Source: Rhizobium johnstonii 3841 | GTDB taxonomy: Bacteria; Pseudomonadota; Alphaproteobacteria; Rhizobiales; Rhizobiaceae | Length of the DNA stretch: 64,000 nucleotides | NCBI RefSeq assembly: GCF_000009265.1 | Contig: NC_008378.1 | Span: 434,001-498,000, forward strand | Direction: 5' to 3' | Part shown: piece by piece, positions 9,128 to 18,714 of the stretch | Position numbering within the stretch: position 1 is the first letter of the stretch | How the letters are laid out: each line of letters begins with the position of its first letter | Program-made: the position numbers and the translations under genes | The notes under the pieces: generated by a model | Seen by the model: the letters and a program-made list of their open reading frames with translations, nothing else | What the model was told of the DNA's origin: nothing | Database searches by the model: none

Positions 9128-10066
9128 ATGAGCGTCGATTTCCGAAAACTGAAGAGCTTCGTCAAGATCGTCGATACAGGCAGCGTATCGCGAGCAGCAA
9201 GCCTTCTGAGGACGGCCCAGCCGGCACTGTCGCAGCAGATTGCCGCTCTCGAAGCGCACTTCAAGCACAAGCTTCTCATCCGCAGCAATGTCGGCATTAC
9301 GCCGACCGAGGCGGGGCTCATCCTCTATCGGCATGCGCAACTGATGCTGAAGCAGATCGAGCAGGCGCAGGTCGACATCGATCAGGCCGCCAAATCGGTG
9401 GCGGGCCGCGTCTCGATCGGGCTTGCGACCTATTCCTCGTCAAGCGCCTTGTCGCTGCCGATCCTCAAGGAGATGAAGGCCAGGCATCCCCATATCGTCG
9501 TCCACATCAATGACAGTTTCGGCCAGATCCTCAGCGAACTGATCATGACGGGCAAGATGGATATGGCGCTGATCTATGCCGCTGCCCCGATCAAGGGCGT
9601 CACCCTGCAGCCATTGTTTCGCGAGGAAATGTTCCTTGTCTCGCCGCCGGGAATCGAACTTCCCGGCGAGAGCAGTGCGCCGCTTCCCCTCTCTGCCCTC
9701 CAGGATATTCCGCTGCTGCTTCCCAGCAAGGCACATCTGCTCCGGCGGCTGATCGACGACGCCCTGGCGAGAGCGAGAGCCACACCTGATGTCGTCGCGG
9801 AAATCGAATCCGTTCCGGCCCTCAGCGCGGCCGTCCTCGATGGGCTTGGATCGACCATTCTGCCGGCTTCGGTGGTCACCGAGACTGCGATCTTTTCAGG
9901 CGCGCAGGTGCGGGCGCTGACGAAGCCGGTGATTGACGCGACCGTGTCGCTTTGCGTCGCCGATCATCTTCCCTTGTCGGAACCCGCCATCGCTGCGCGG
10001 TCGGTTCTCCTCGATGTCGTGGGCAAGCTCATGAGCAGTCATCACCCCGGAATCAGGCCGGCTTAG
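9128..10066 (+). CDS. LysR-family transcriptional regulator
   Basis: The 312-residue protein begins with a LysR winged helix-turn-helix (LKSFVKIVDTGSVSRAASLL, then TAQPALSQQIAALE). An effector domain starts around residue 92 (GRVSIGLATYSS) and resembles the nac/cbl-like subgroup. An ATG at 9128 is preferred over the GTG at 9122; both are in frame. The gene lies 79 bases after the aminotransferase and is followed by the second copy of the inverted-repeat element (10110), so it is placed between the two operons it is likely to control. The inducer is unknown. Confidence 0.92.
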   Translation: MSVDFRKLKSFVKIVDTGSVSRAASLLRTAQPALSQQIAALEAHFKHKLLIRSNVGITPTEAGLILYRHAQLMLKQIEQAQVDIDQAAKSVAGRVSIGLATYSSSSALSLPILKEMKARHPHIVVHINDSFGQILSELIMTGKMDMALIYAAAPIKGVTLQPLFREEMFLVSPPGIELPGESSAPLPLSALQDIPLLLPSKAHLLRRLIDDALARARATPDVVAEIESVPALSAAVLDGLGSTILPASVVTETAIFSGAQVRALTKPVIDATVSLCVADHLPLSEPAIAARSVLLDVVGKLMSSHHPGIRPA

Positions 10067-10109
10067 CCCGCGGCCAATCCTCGCAACGGCGATCTGACGG
10101 CGTATCTCC

Positions 10110-10162
10110 GCTTCGCCATAAGCAAACCCTATAGCGGCAGACTGTAGTTGTGTTAGCCAACG
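10110..10162 (+). promoter_or_regulatory. Candidate LysR operator/promoter copy 2
   Basis: This is the second copy of the element at 3001-3053. The inverted repeat is CGCCATA (10114-10120) and TATAGCG (10130-10136), with one mismatch to the perfect version and the same 9-base spacer. The downstream part AGTTGTGTTAGCCAACG is also conserved. It lies about 100 bases before hyuA. Shared spacing over the whole 53 bases argues for a common promoter architecture rather than chance. Confidence 0.6.
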
Positions 10163-10259
10163 CGCCGGGCATTCCCCTAACCTTCAAGCAGACACCGGGT
10201 CCGGGCATCGGATCCGCATAGCGGCGCCTGCCGCGCCGAACAGTCGCTTCGAGGACAAC

Positions 10260-12323
10260 ATGGCAAAACTGGCTTTCGACACGGGCGGTACCTTTACCGA
10301 CTTCGCGCTCCTGGACGACAAGGGCGACCTTCACCTTCACAAGGTCCTGAGCACGCCAAAGAATCCTGCAGAAGCAGTCGTGCAGGGTGTGTCCGAATTG
10401 CTGGAAAAATTCGCGGGCACCATCGCCATCGAGAACCTGCAAGTGCTGGGCGCCACCACCGTCGTCACCAACGCGGTTCTCGAGCGCAAGGGCGTCGAGA
10501 CGGGGTTCGTCACCACCGACGGTTTTCAGGACATGCTGCGTATCCGCAACGAAGGGCGCTACGACCTCTACGACCTGAATATCAAATATCCCGACCCGCT
10601 GGTCACCCGCGCAAACAGCTTCGGCGCCGAAGAGCGTATCGCGGCTGACGGTTCTGTCATGACCGAGCTCAAGGAAGAGACGGTGCGAGAAATCGCCGGC
10701 CGCCTGAAGGAGAAGGGCATCCGCTCCGTCGCCGTCTGCCTTCTCCATGCCTACAAGTATCCCCAGCACGAGCAGCGCGTCGCAGCGCTGCTGCGCGAAG
10801 AACACCCTGACATCTTCGTCTCGCTTTCTTCCGAAGTCTGCCCTGAGATGCGCGAGTTCGATCGCGCGTCGACGACTGTTGTCAATGCCTATACCAGGCC
10901 GCAGATGGCTGGGCACGTCGCTCATCTCCAGCGTGAGTTCGCTGCGAAGGGCATCGATCGGCAGGTCCTCTGGATGACGTCATCGGGCGGGCTGGTGCCG
11001 AGCCGGCGTGCCGCAGAACTGCCGGTACGCCTGATCGAGTCAGGCCCTGCGGCCGGCGCCGTGGCCGCTGCCGAGTTCGGCCGCACGGCAGGTGAGGCGA
11101 GTGTCCTGTCCTTCGACATGGGCGGCACGACCGCGAAGCTCTGCCTGATCCCCGACGGTGAGCCGAATGTCGGCACCGACCTCGAAGTCGCCCATTATCA
11201 GCGCTTCCGCAAAGGATCCGGTTTCCCGCTGAAGATCCAGTCGATCCAGATGATCGAGATCGGCGCGGGCGGCGGTTCGATTGCGGCCAAAAACCCTCTC
11301 GGTCTGCTTGACGTCGGCCCGCACTCTGCAGGCGCCATGCCCGGGCCGGCCGCCTACCAGCGCGGCGGCACCCAGCCGACCGTCACGGATGCCGACATCC
11401 TGCTCGGTTACATGGGCACCGAATCCTTCGTCGGCGGCTCGTTCAAAGTTTCCAAGGAAGCCGCCCACGAGGCGATGGCCAAACTTGCCGCATCGCTCGA
11501 GGTCTCGGTCGAACGCTGCGCATGGGGCATCCATGACCTCGTCAACGAATCCATGAGCAAGGCGGCCGCCATGCATGCGACCGATCTCGGCGTCGATCCC
11601 CGTTCGCTGCCCATGGTCGCGTTCGGCGGCGCCGGTCCGGTCCACGCCTATGGCATCGCCCGCAAGCTCGGCATTTCCCGCATCATCTGCCCGACCGGTG
11701 CAGGCGTGAGCTCGGCGATCGGCCTGTTGATCGCTCCCGTGGCGGTCGATCTGTCCGCAAGCCATCCGATGGCACTCGACGCTTGGAATATGGACGCCAT
11801 GAACCGTCTGCTGGACGAACTCTCGGCCCAAGGTGCCGAAGTCGTGTCGGCGGCGGGCGTGCCGAAGGATACGATCAGCAACCGCTACACCGTCGACATG
11901 CGCCATGTCGGCCAGGGCCACGAGATCACCGTGGTTCTGCCTGACCGGAACCTGCCGAAGGAGGAATTCCTCAGTGAGCTCCGTGGCAATTTCTTCAAGC
12001 TGTACCATGAACTGTTTGGCCGTACCGTTGCCGCGCCGCTGGAGGTCATCACCTGGCGCCTGCGCGCCGGCGGCAAAAAAGATCAGGTCACGCGCCCGCA
12101 CGAGACCGTCGTTGCCGACGCGAAGAAGGGCAGCCGCAAGGTCTACTTCCAGGAGATCGGCGGCTTTACCGAGACTGCGGTCTACGACCATTACAAGCTT
12201 CCCGTCGGCGAAGAGGTCAGGGGTCCGGCAATCGTCGAGCAGCGTGAATCGACTGCGGTCGTCGGGCCAAGCGGCGCCTTCCATGTGGATGCCCATGGCA
12301 ACCTCGTGATCAACATTCGCTAA
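10260..12323 (+). CDS. hyuA: Hydantoinase/oxoprolinase family protein, subunit A
   Basis: The 687-residue protein has the two actin-fold-like phosphate-binding segments of the HyuA family. These are FDTGGTFTDFALLD at the N-terminus with GATTVVTNAVLERKG near residue 65, and the second domain LSFDMGGTTAKLCL near residue 285. The family uses ATP to open cyclic amides (hydantoins, 5-oxoproline, caprolactam) or, in acetone/acetophenone carboxylases, to activate ketones. It works with the HyuB-type subunit encoded 11 bases downstream. Length is normal for the stand-alone A subunit. The substrate cannot be read from the sequence; a cyclic amide fits the neighbouring aminotransferase best. Confidence 0.9.
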   Translation: MAKLAFDTGGTFTDFALLDDKGDLHLHKVLSTPKNPAEAVVQGVSELLEKFAGTIAIENLQVLGATTVVTNAVLERKGVETGFVTTDGFQDMLRIRNEGRYDLYDLNIKYPDPLVTRANSFGAEERIAADGSVMTELKEETVREIAGRLKEKGIRSVAVCLLHAYKYPQHEQRVAALLREEHPDIFVSLSSEVCPEMREFDRASTTVVNAYTRPQMAGHVAHLQREFAAKGIDRQVLWMTSSGGLVPSRRAAELPVRLIESGPAAGAVAAAEFGRTAGEASVLSFDMGGTTAKLCLIPDGEPNVGTDLEVAHYQRFRKGSGFPLKIQSIQMIEIGAGGGSIAAKNPLGLLDVGPHSAGAMPGPAAYQRGGTQPTVTDADILLGYMGTESFVGGSFKVSKEAAHEAMAKLAASLEVSVERCAWGIHDLVNESMSKAAAMHATDLGVDPRSLPMVAFGGAGPVHAYGIARKLGISRIICPTGAGVSSAIGLLIAPVAVDLSASHPMALDAWNMDAMNRLLDELSAQGAEVVSAAGVPKDTISNRYTVDMRHVGQGHEITVVLPDRNLPKEEFLSELRGNFFKLYHELFGRTVAAPLEVITWRLRAGGKKDQVTRPHETVVADAKKGSRKVYFQEIGGFTETAVYDHYKLPVGEEVRGPAIVEQRESTAVVGPSGAFHVDAHGNLVINIR

Positions 12324-12334
12324 GGGGTACTCAG

Positions 12335-14011
12335 ATGTCGAAACCCGCCACCGATTTCAACGACCCGATCAACCTTCAGGTCATGTGGAACCGCCTGATC
12401 TTCATCGCAGACCAGGCTGACAACGTCCTCGGCAAGACGGCATTCTCGCCGATCGTTCGCGAGAACCACGATTACGTCACCGTCCTGCTGGACAGCAAGG
12501 GACGGGCGCTGGCGCAATGCACCTGGTCGATCCCGGTCTTCATCACCTCGCTTCCGGCCGCGGCCCAGAATTATTTCCTGCCGAAGTTCCCGGCAGACAA
12601 GCTCGAAGAGGGTGACGTGCTGGCGACCAACGATCCGGAGATCGGTACCGGCCATCTTCCCGATGTCACGATGATCACGCCGATCTTCAAGAACGGCAAG
12701 GTCGTCGCCTATGCCGGCTCCATCGCCCATCTTCCCGATATCGGCGGCGCCCCTCTGCATTCCGAAGCGAGCGATATCTACGAAGAAGGCATCCGCTTCC
12801 CGATTATCAAGCTGCTGAAGGCCGGCGTTCCGAACCAGGACGTCTTCGACATCATCGAAGCGTCGGTCCGCCTTCCGACCGAAGTGCGCGGCGATCTCGA
12901 GTCGATGATCGCTGCCAACAACGTCATGGGCCGCGAACTCGTCAAATTCCTGGATGAGTACGGTCTCGACGACGTCGAAGGCCTGGCAACCGCCATCCAT
13001 TCCCGCTCCGAAGCGCAGACCCGCAAGGCGATCCGGGAATGGCCGAACGGCAGCTACGCCGCCGAGGTTCTGCTCGACGGTTATGATGTCGACGTCACGC
13101 TGAAGGCTTCAGTCATTGTCAACGATGACTCGATCCATGTCGATTACACCGGCACCTCCGACCAGGTTTTGCACTCGATCAACTGCCGGACGAACTATCG
13201 CTACGCCCATTCGGTCTATGCTCTGAAATGCCTGCTCGACCCCGAGACTCCGAACAACGAGGGCTGCATCGTTCCGATCACCGACGAGGCGCCGCTCGGC
13301 TGCATCCTCAATCCGCAGCACTGGACGGCGGGCAACTCGCGGAACCTGATCGGGCACGTTATTCCCTCGCTGATCTTCAAGGCGCTCGAAGGCGTGGTGC
13401 CCGAGAAGGTTATGGGCGACAGCGGCGGCGCGCCGATCTGGGCTGCCAATTGCGTTGGTCAGCGCAATGACGGCACGCAATATGGCTCCGTCCAGAATTT
13501 CCATGGCGGGCAGGGCGCGCGCGCGGAGCTCGACGGTCTGGATACGCTGAGTTTCCCCTCGAACTGCAAGGTAACGGCCATCGAGATGTTCGAGGTTGCC
13601 GTTCCCGTGCTGACGGAGCGGAAGGAACTGATCGCGGACTCCGGCGGTGCCGGCAAGCATCGCGGCGGTCTCGGCCAGCGTGTCGTGCTGCGGAACCTCG
13701 GCAAGAACCCGATGAACATCTACCTCGCCTCCGAGCGTGTTCGCCATCCCTGCTTCGGTGTCGTGGAAGGCCAGAGCGGATCGGCTGGAAAGGTCATGAA
13801 GGATGGCAAGCCTCAGTTCCCGAAGGGCAAGGTGGTTCTGAAGACAGGCCAGCGCCTCGAGGTCGAGACGCCAGGCGGCGGCGGTTGGGGAGCTGCGAGT
13901 AATCGTTCGTCTGCACTCATCGAGCAGGATCTTTCCGAAAACCTGATTACGGCGAAGGCTGCGAAGGAAATTTACGGCTATTCTGGCCCGCTCGCTGCTG
14001 CGGCCGAATAG
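12335..14011 (+). CDS. hyuB: Hydantoinase/oxoprolinase family protein, subunit B
   Basis: The 558-residue protein matches the HyuB family. Visible features are the N-terminal region with AFSPIVRENHDYVTVLLD, the conserved NDPEIGTGHLPDVTMITPIF near residue 108, HLPDIGG near residue 131, and the glycine-rich segment near the C-terminus (VETPGGGGWG). HyuB subunits form heteromeric enzymes with HyuA and supply part of the catalytic centre. The start at 12335 follows hyuA closely. The next gene starts 9 bases after the stop, so translation is probably coupled. Confidence 0.9.
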   Translation: MSKPATDFNDPINLQVMWNRLIFIADQADNVLGKTAFSPIVRENHDYVTVLLDSKGRALAQCTWSIPVFITSLPAAAQNYFLPKFPADKLEEGDVLATNDPEIGTGHLPDVTMITPIFKNGKVVAYAGSIAHLPDIGGAPLHSEASDIYEEGIRFPIIKLLKAGVPNQDVFDIIEASVRLPTEVRGDLESMIAANNVMGRELVKFLDEYGLDDVEGLATAIHSRSEAQTRKAIREWPNGSYAAEVLLDGYDVDVTLKASVIVNDDSIHVDYTGTSDQVLHSINCRTNYRYAHSVYALKCLLDPETPNNEGCIVPITDEAPLGCILNPQHWTAGNSRNLIGHVIPSLIFKALEGVVPEKVMGDSGGAPIWAANCVGQRNDGTQYGSVQNFHGGQGARAELDGLDTLSFPSNCKVTAIEMFEVAVPVLTERKELIADSGGAGKHRGGLGQRVVLRNLGKNPMNIYLASERVRHPCFGVVEGQSGSAGKVMKDGKPQFPKGKVVLKTGQRLEVETPGGGGWGAASNRSSALIEQDLSENLITAKAAKEIYGYSGPLAAAAE

Positions 14012-14020
14012 GGGAAAACC

Positions 14021-14824
14021 ATGGGACTTCTCGAAGGAAAAATCGCTCTCGTGACGGGAGCCGGCTCCGGCATCGGTCGCGAAACCGCCCTGCTGCTGGC
14101 AAAGGACGGCGCCACCGTCGTACTGACCGGGCGGCGGATCGAACCGCTGCGCGAGGTGGCGGCCCTGATCGAAGAGGCTAATGGCAAGGCCGTCGCGCGC
14201 GCGCTCGATATCGAGACGCGTGAAGAGATCTTTGCGGCCGTGACGTGGATCAAGGATAGCGTCGGACCCGTCGACATCCTGGTGAACAATGCCGGCAGCG
14301 CCAGCAAGGTGCTGAACGCGCGTTTTCTGAGCGAGGCCGAGTGGACCTCCACCATCAACGTCAATCTGACTGCCGTCTTCAACCTGACCCAGGCGGTCCT
14401 TCCCGACATGATCGCTAAGGGCGAGGGGACGATCATCACGGTCTCGTCGCTCGCGGTGATCAACCCCAACCTGCTCGGTGGCGCGGCCTATGGTGCGGCC
14501 AAGGCCGGCGTGAAGAACTTCATGACCTTCCTGCACAATACCTATCGCAATCAGGGGATCCGGGCGACGACGATCCTGCCCGGCGAGACGAATACGCCGA
14601 TCATGGACAATCGCGCGCGGCCTCCTCTGCAGGAGGAACGCGCCGTCATGATGGATCCTCATGACGTCGCCCGTGCGATCGTCCTCTGCGCCAGCCTGAA
14701 CAAGAGCGCCGTGATCCCCGAGCTTCACATCTGCCCGACATTCATGCGGGACACGTCAGCGGATATCGAAATTGCGCGTTGGGTCGGTGCGCCGGCCGAT
14801 ACGCCCGATATGCCGAAAAAATAG
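14021..14824 (+). CDS. Short-chain dehydrogenase/reductase
   Basis: The 267-residue protein is a classical SDR. The cofactor motif TGAGSGIGRETA lies at residues 12-23, followed by NNAGSA near residue 90, the catalytic Ser in ITVSSLAV near residue 140 and the YGAAKAG (YxxxK) motif near residue 158. The sequence after the beta-2 strand (TGRRIEP) suggests NADP preference, which is inference. It belongs to the hydantoinase operon and probably interconverts a hydroxy and an oxo group of a pathway intermediate. GGGGAAA precedes the ATG. Confidence 0.9.
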   Translation: MGLLEGKIALVTGAGSGIGRETALLLAKDGATVVLTGRRIEPLREVAALIEEANGKAVARALDIETREEIFAAVTWIKDSVGPVDILVNNAGSASKVLNARFLSEAEWTSTINVNLTAVFNLTQAVLPDMIAKGEGTIITVSSLAVINPNLLGGAAYGAAKAGVKNFMTFLHNTYRNQGIRATTILPGETNTPIMDNRARPPLQEERAVMMDPHDVARAIVLCASLNKSAVIPELHICPTFMRDTSADIEIARWVGAPADTPDMPKK

Positions 14825-14840
14825 AATTGGGAGGACATTG

Positions 14841-15542
14841 ATGAACGGAGCCAAATTGCGCGCCCGGCTGTTGGCCGGCGAGGCGATCACCATGTATACG
14901 CCGCACCACTCCTCGTCGGGGCTGGCAGCCCGACTGGTGGAGCTCGGCGCCGATTCCGTCTTCGTCGACTGCGAACACGGAACCTGGAGCTTCGACGATG
15001 TGCGCATGACCGCACAGATTGTCCGTTCTGTCGGCGGAGCGGCGATCGTCCGGCCACATTCGCACGAACGCCCGATCATCATCAGATATCTGAATGCGGG
15101 AGCCGACGGCATCATGGTCCCGATGGTGGACACGGCCGAACAGGCGCGCGCCGTCGTCGATGCCGTCCGTTACGCTCTTCCGTCCGACTTCGACAAGCGC
15201 CTGGTGGTGGCGATGATCGAGACAGTGGATGCCATCGACAATCTCGACCAGATGCTGAAGGTCGACGGCATCGACGTCTTCTTCATCGGACCTGGCGATC
15301 TCTCACAGAATATGGGCTATCCGCCGGCTCCACCCTTCGGCGAGCCGCGTCCTGAAGCTGTCATGGAGAAGGTCGCGCTCGCCGTCGACAAGATCCGCGC
15401 AGCAGGCAGGGTTGCAGGCACGCTGGCCACCGCCGATGAACTGCCTCATTGGCTGCAGAAGGGTGTTCAGTTCTTTTACATCCACACCGACCCCTTCCTG
15501 CGCCGCGGGATTGCCGGCATCAGGCAGACGCTGGCGCGATAG
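14841..15542 (+). CDS. HpcH/HpaI-family aldolase
   Basis: The 233-residue protein is a class II pyruvate aldolase of the HpcH/HpaI type. The motif FVDCEHGTWS lies near residue 40. The Arg-containing IVRPHSHER segment follows, then the metal-binding Glu in MIETVDAIDN and Asp in IGPGDLSQNMG. Such enzymes cleave 4-hydroxy-2-oxo acids to pyruvate (or a related oxo acid) and an aldehyde. The start at 14841 is supported by GGGAGGA 6-12 bases upstream; an upstream in-frame ATG at 14772 lies inside the SDR gene. As last gene of the operon it may perform the final carbon-carbon cleavage of the pathway. Confidence 0.9.
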   Translation: MNGAKLRARLLAGEAITMYTPHHSSSGLAARLVELGADSVFVDCEHGTWSFDDVRMTAQIVRSVGGAAIVRPHSHERPIIIRYLNAGADGIMVPMVDTAEQARAVVDAVRYALPSDFDKRLVVAMIETVDAIDNLDQMLKVDGIDVFFIGPGDLSQNMGYPPAPPFGEPRPEAVMEKVALAVDKIRAAGRVAGTLATADELPHWLQKGVQFFYIHTDPFLRRGIAGIRQTLAR

Positions 15543-15624
15543 CAGGCGGGGTAGATTTCCTTCTTCGCTGACGCTGGGCTGCCATGCGGAGGGGCGCTCA
15601 ATTAATATTAGCTTAGATCGCGGT

Positions 15625-16089
15625 TCAGCGCCTGCCCCTCGTGCGCGTCGCCAGAACATTGCGGATCGAGAAGCTGGAATGAATTCTGAGGACGCCGGGT
15701 AAGGTCGACAGTATCTCTTTGTGGATCCGCTCGAACTCGCCCGCATTGGCAACCTCCACGCGCAGCAGATAGTCGGAACCGCCCGTCATCAGAAAACATT
15801 CCCGGATCTCGGGATGCCGCCGAACCGCCGCCTCGAGGCGGTCGAGATAGTCCTCCGTTTGTCGCTCTAGAGTGATGTTGATGATCACGGCGATCATCTC
15901 ATCCGCATTGCCGGTGTCGACCAGCACCGTATAGCCGCGGATCACGCCTGATTTTTCCATGATCTTGATGCGCCTGAGGCAGGCCGAGGGAGAAAGACCG
16001 ATCTCGGCGGCGAGCTTGGCATTGCTCATGCGGGCATCGAGGCGCAGTAGCCTCAGGATATTGCGATCGATGGCGTCGAGAGCGGGCAT
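15625..16089 (-). CDS. Lrp/AsnC-family transcriptional regulator
   Basis: The 154-residue protein has the N-terminal helix-turn-helix (DAIDRNILRLLRLDARMSN, then LAAEIGLSPSACLRRIKIME) and a C-terminal RAM/AsnC ligand domain (GGSDYLLRVEVANAGEFERI). It is divergent from the alanine racemase and D-amino-acid dehydrogenase genes. This matches the dadRAX arrangement in which an Lrp homologue senses alanine and controls D-alanine catabolism. The 126-base intergenic region contains a perfect palindrome (16115-16128) that is a likely operator. Confidence 0.93.
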   Translation of the reverse strand: MPALDAIDRNILRLLRLDARMSNAKLAAEIGLSPSACLRRIKIMEKSGVIRGYTVLVDTGNADEMIAVIINITLERQTEDYLDRLEAAVRRHPEIRECFLMTGGSDYLLRVEVANAGEFERIHKEILSTLPGVLRIHSSFSIRNVLATRTRGRR

Positions 16090-16114
16090 AGTGGATCATT
16101 CCAAACTTTTATCG

Positions 16115-16179
16115 ATTATGCGCATAATGGGCAAATCAAGCAATAATCGGCTACTGAATGATAGGCAATTTCGCTCATT
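16115..16179. promoter_or_regulatory. Candidate operators between the Lrp gene and alr
   Basis: A perfect 14-bp palindrome, ATTATGCGCATAAT, lies at 16115-16128. A second dyad, AATGA (16157-16161) and TCATT (16175-16179), follows about 30 bases downstream. Lrp/AsnC proteins bind series of AT-rich dyads spaced by about three helical turns, which fits this spacing. Which gene each site serves is not decidable by eye. Confidence 0.5.
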
Positions 16180-16215
16180 ATTTCATAAACTCCCTGAGAT
16201 CAAAAAGGGGTGGAC

Positions 16216-17349
16216 ATGGATAGCGATATTTTGGTTTCCCGCACACGCACCGCTACGATCGCGCAGGGAGCCACGGGCTATCTGATGATCGATCTTGCCG
16301 CCCTCGGCCGTAACTATCGCAAGCTCGTATCGATGCTGGCACCGGTCCGCGCCGGCGCCGTCGTCAAGGCCGATGCCTATGGTCTCGGCGCCGAGCGGGT
16401 CGCGAGAACGCTTTACAGTGAAGGTTGCAGGCATTTCTTCGTCGCCCAATTTGTCGAGGCCGTGAGGCTCAGACCGGCCCTTGCGCACGACGCCCAGATT
16501 TTCGTGCTGAACGGCTTGCAGCCGGGCAACGAGATCGCCTGCGCCGAGATGGGCATTGTCCCGGTTCTCAATTCGCTGGCGCAGTGGCGGCAGTGGTCGG
16601 CGGCTGCGCGCATTCTGAAGCGCTGCCTGCCAGCCGTCCTCCAATTCGACACCGGGATGTCGCGGCTCGGTTTTCCCCGGGAAGAGCGAAGAGAGCTGGC
16701 GGCGGCTCTTCGCGATGGCAGCAATGTCGAAATCCTGTTCATCATGAGCCATCTGGCTTCGGCCGATGACATGGGCAGCGAGCAGAACGGCGAACAGTTT
16801 GCCGAGATGTCCCGCATCGCCGACGAATTTCCCGGCTTCGACATTTCCTTCGCCAATTCCGGCGGCGTTTTCCTGGGCGAGGCCTATTACGGCGTACTCG
16901 CCCGCCCCGGCATCGCGCTTTATGGCGGCGCTCCGAACGCCGGCGAGAAGAACCCGATGGAGCCGGTCGTCAGCCTCAATGTCGCCGTTGTGCAGACGCG
17001 CACCGTACCGGCGGGTGCGAAGGTCGGCTATGGCGGCGCGCATGTCACGCAACGGGAAACGCGTCTCGCCACCATTGCCGCCGGCTATGCTGATGGCCTG
17101 CCGCGATGCCTCAGCGACCGCGGCGCCGTCTATTTCAAGGGCGTCCGCCTGCCGATCGTCGGCCGCGTGTCGATGGACAGCACGACCGTCGACATCACAG
17201 CACTGCCCGAAGGGGCGCTGACCTTCGGCAGTCTCGTCGAAGTGCTCGGCCGCCATCAGACGCTTGAGGACATCGCGCGCGATGCCGGCACCATTTCTTA
17301 CGAAATCCTAACTGGCCTGGGCGATCGTTACGACAGGCAATATCGCTAA
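16216..17349 (+). CDS. alr: Alanine racemase
   Basis: The 377-residue enzyme interconverts L- and D-alanine with PLP. The PLP-lysine motif [15 protein letters not shown] lies near residue 48. The C-terminal beta domain carries [13 protein letters not shown], near residue 290, with the catalytic-tyrosine region. The ATG at 16216 is chosen because GGGG lies just upstream; an in-frame GTG at 16210 is possible. Position between an Lrp-type regulator and dadA indicates the catabolic (DadX-like) role: converting L-alanine to D-alanine for the dehydrogenase. It is probably cytoplasmic. Confidence 0.93.
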   Translation: MDSDILVSRTRTATIAQGATGYLMIDLAALGRNYRKLVSMLAPVRAGAVVKADAYGLGAERVARTLYSEGCRHFFVAQFVEAVRLRPALAHDAQIFVLNGLQPGNEIACAEMGIVPVLNSLAQWRQWSAAARILKRCLPAVLQFDTGMSRLGFPREERRELAAALRDGSNVEILFIMSHLASADDMGSEQNGEQFAEMSRIADEFPGFDISFANSGGVFLGEAYYGVLARPGIALYGGAPNAGEKNPMEPVVSLNVAVVQTRTVPAGAKVGYGGAHVTQRETRLATIAAGYADGLPRCLSDRGAVYFKGVRLPIVGRVSMDSTTVDITALPEGALTFGSLVEVLGRHQTLEDIARDAGTISYEILTGLGDRYDRQYR

Positions 17350-17378
17350 GAGCCGGCGGCTCCATCATTGGGGACATC

Positions 17379-18629
17379 ATGAAGGTCATCGTTCTAGGAG
17401 CCGGCATCGTCGGCGTTACATCCGCTTATCAACTGGCCAAGGCCGGTCATGACGTCACGGTCGTCGACCGGCAGCCGGGTCCGGCACTGGAGACGAGCTT
17501 TGCCAATGCCGGCGAAGTCTCCTTCGGCTATTGCTCGCCATGGGCAGCGCCCGGCATTCCTATGAAGGCCATGAAGTGGCTGTTCATGAAACATGCGCCG
17601 CTCATCCTGCGCCCAAAATTAGACATGGCCATGCTTTCCTGGATGGCGAGGATGCTGTCGAACTGCACCTCCGAGCGTTACGCGATCAACAAGAGCCGCA
17701 TGCTGCGCCTTGCCGATTACAGCCGCATCGCGCTGGCCGATCTTCGCGCCGAGACCGGCATCGCCTATGATGAACGCATGCAGGGAACCCTGCAGCTGTT
17801 CCGCACGCAGCAGCAGCTCGAGGCCTCGGCAAAGGATGTCAAGGCGCTGGCTGCCGACGGCATTCCCTATGAGGTGCTGGACCGGGACGGCTGCATCCGC
17901 TTCGAACCGGCGCTGAAGCATGTGCGCGACAAGATTGTCGGCGGTCTGCTGACGCCGAAGGACGAAACCGGCGATTGCTTCAAGTTCACCAATGCGCTGG
18001 CGGCCAAAGCCGAGGCGCTCGGCGTCCGTTTCGCTTACGGGACGACGATCAAGGCGCTGGATGTCGAGGCCGGCCGCGTGCGTGGGGTCATCACCGATCG
18101 TGAAAGGATGAGTGCGGAGGCGGTGGTGGTCGCGCTCGGCAGCTATTCGCCGCTGCTGCTCAAGCCGCTCGGCATCCGGCTGCCGGTCTATCCCGTCAAG
18201 GGCTATTCGCTCACCATCCCGATCGCCGATGCGTCACGCGCGCCGGAATCGACTGTGATGGACGAGACCTACAAGATCGCGATCACCCGGCTCGGCGATC
18301 GCATTCGTGTCGGCGGCATGGCTGAAATATCAGGCTATACCAATGATCTCGGCCTGGCCCGTCGCAGCACGCTGGAATATTCGGTCACCGATCTCTTCCC
18401 CGGCGGCGATATTTCCAAGGCCTCCTTCTGGTCCGGCCTGCGCCCGATGACGCCTGATGGCACGCCGGTTATCGGCCCGACAAAGGTCGCCGGTCTCTTC
18501 CTCAATACCGGCCACGGCACGCTCGGCTGGACGATGAGCACCGGTTCGGCGCGGCTCATCGGCGATCTCGTCGGCGGCGGCCAGCCGGAAATCGACGCGA
18601 GGGATCTCGCCATCACCCGCTACGGCTGA
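17379..18629 (+). CDS. dadA: D-amino acid dehydrogenase small subunit
   Basis: The 416-residue flavoprotein starts with the FAD-binding motif [21 protein letters not shown] followed by an acidic residue at the end of beta-2 (VVDRQPG). The C-terminal FAD_oxidase-type motif [19 protein letters not shown] is clear. It oxidises D-amino acids, chiefly D-alanine, to 2-oxo acids and feeds electrons to the membrane chain. It lies 29 bases after alr, so both are one operon. Length is normal for DadA. Confidence 0.93.
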   Translation: MKVIVLGAGIVGVTSAYQLAKAGHDVTVVDRQPGPALETSFANAGEVSFGYCSPWAAPGIPMKAMKWLFMKHAPLILRPKLDMAMLSWMARMLSNCTSERYAINKSRMLRLADYSRIALADLRAETGIAYDERMQGTLQLFRTQQQLEASAKDVKALAADGIPYEVLDRDGCIRFEPALKHVRDKIVGGLLTPKDETGDCFKFTNALAAKAEALGVRFAYGTTIKALDVEAGRVRGVITDRERMSAEAVVVALGSYSPLLLKPLGIRLPVYPVKGYSLTIPIADASRAPESTVMDETYKIAITRLGDRIRVGGMAEISGYTNDLGLARRSTLEYSVTDLFPGGDISKASFWSGLRPMTPDGTPVIGPTKVAGLFLNTGHGTLGWTMSTGSARLIGDLVGGGQPEIDARDLAITRYG

Positions 18630-18714
18630 AACCCGGGGCAACACAGAAAAAGAGGGATGAACATGATTGCGCAAATCCATTATCACTTGTGTACATCGCC
18701 TTTCGAGGTCACGA

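Noticed and set aside
11040..12296. Minus-strand 418-codon frame opposite hyuA
   Set aside because: Antisense shadow of hyuA with atypical composition and no motif.
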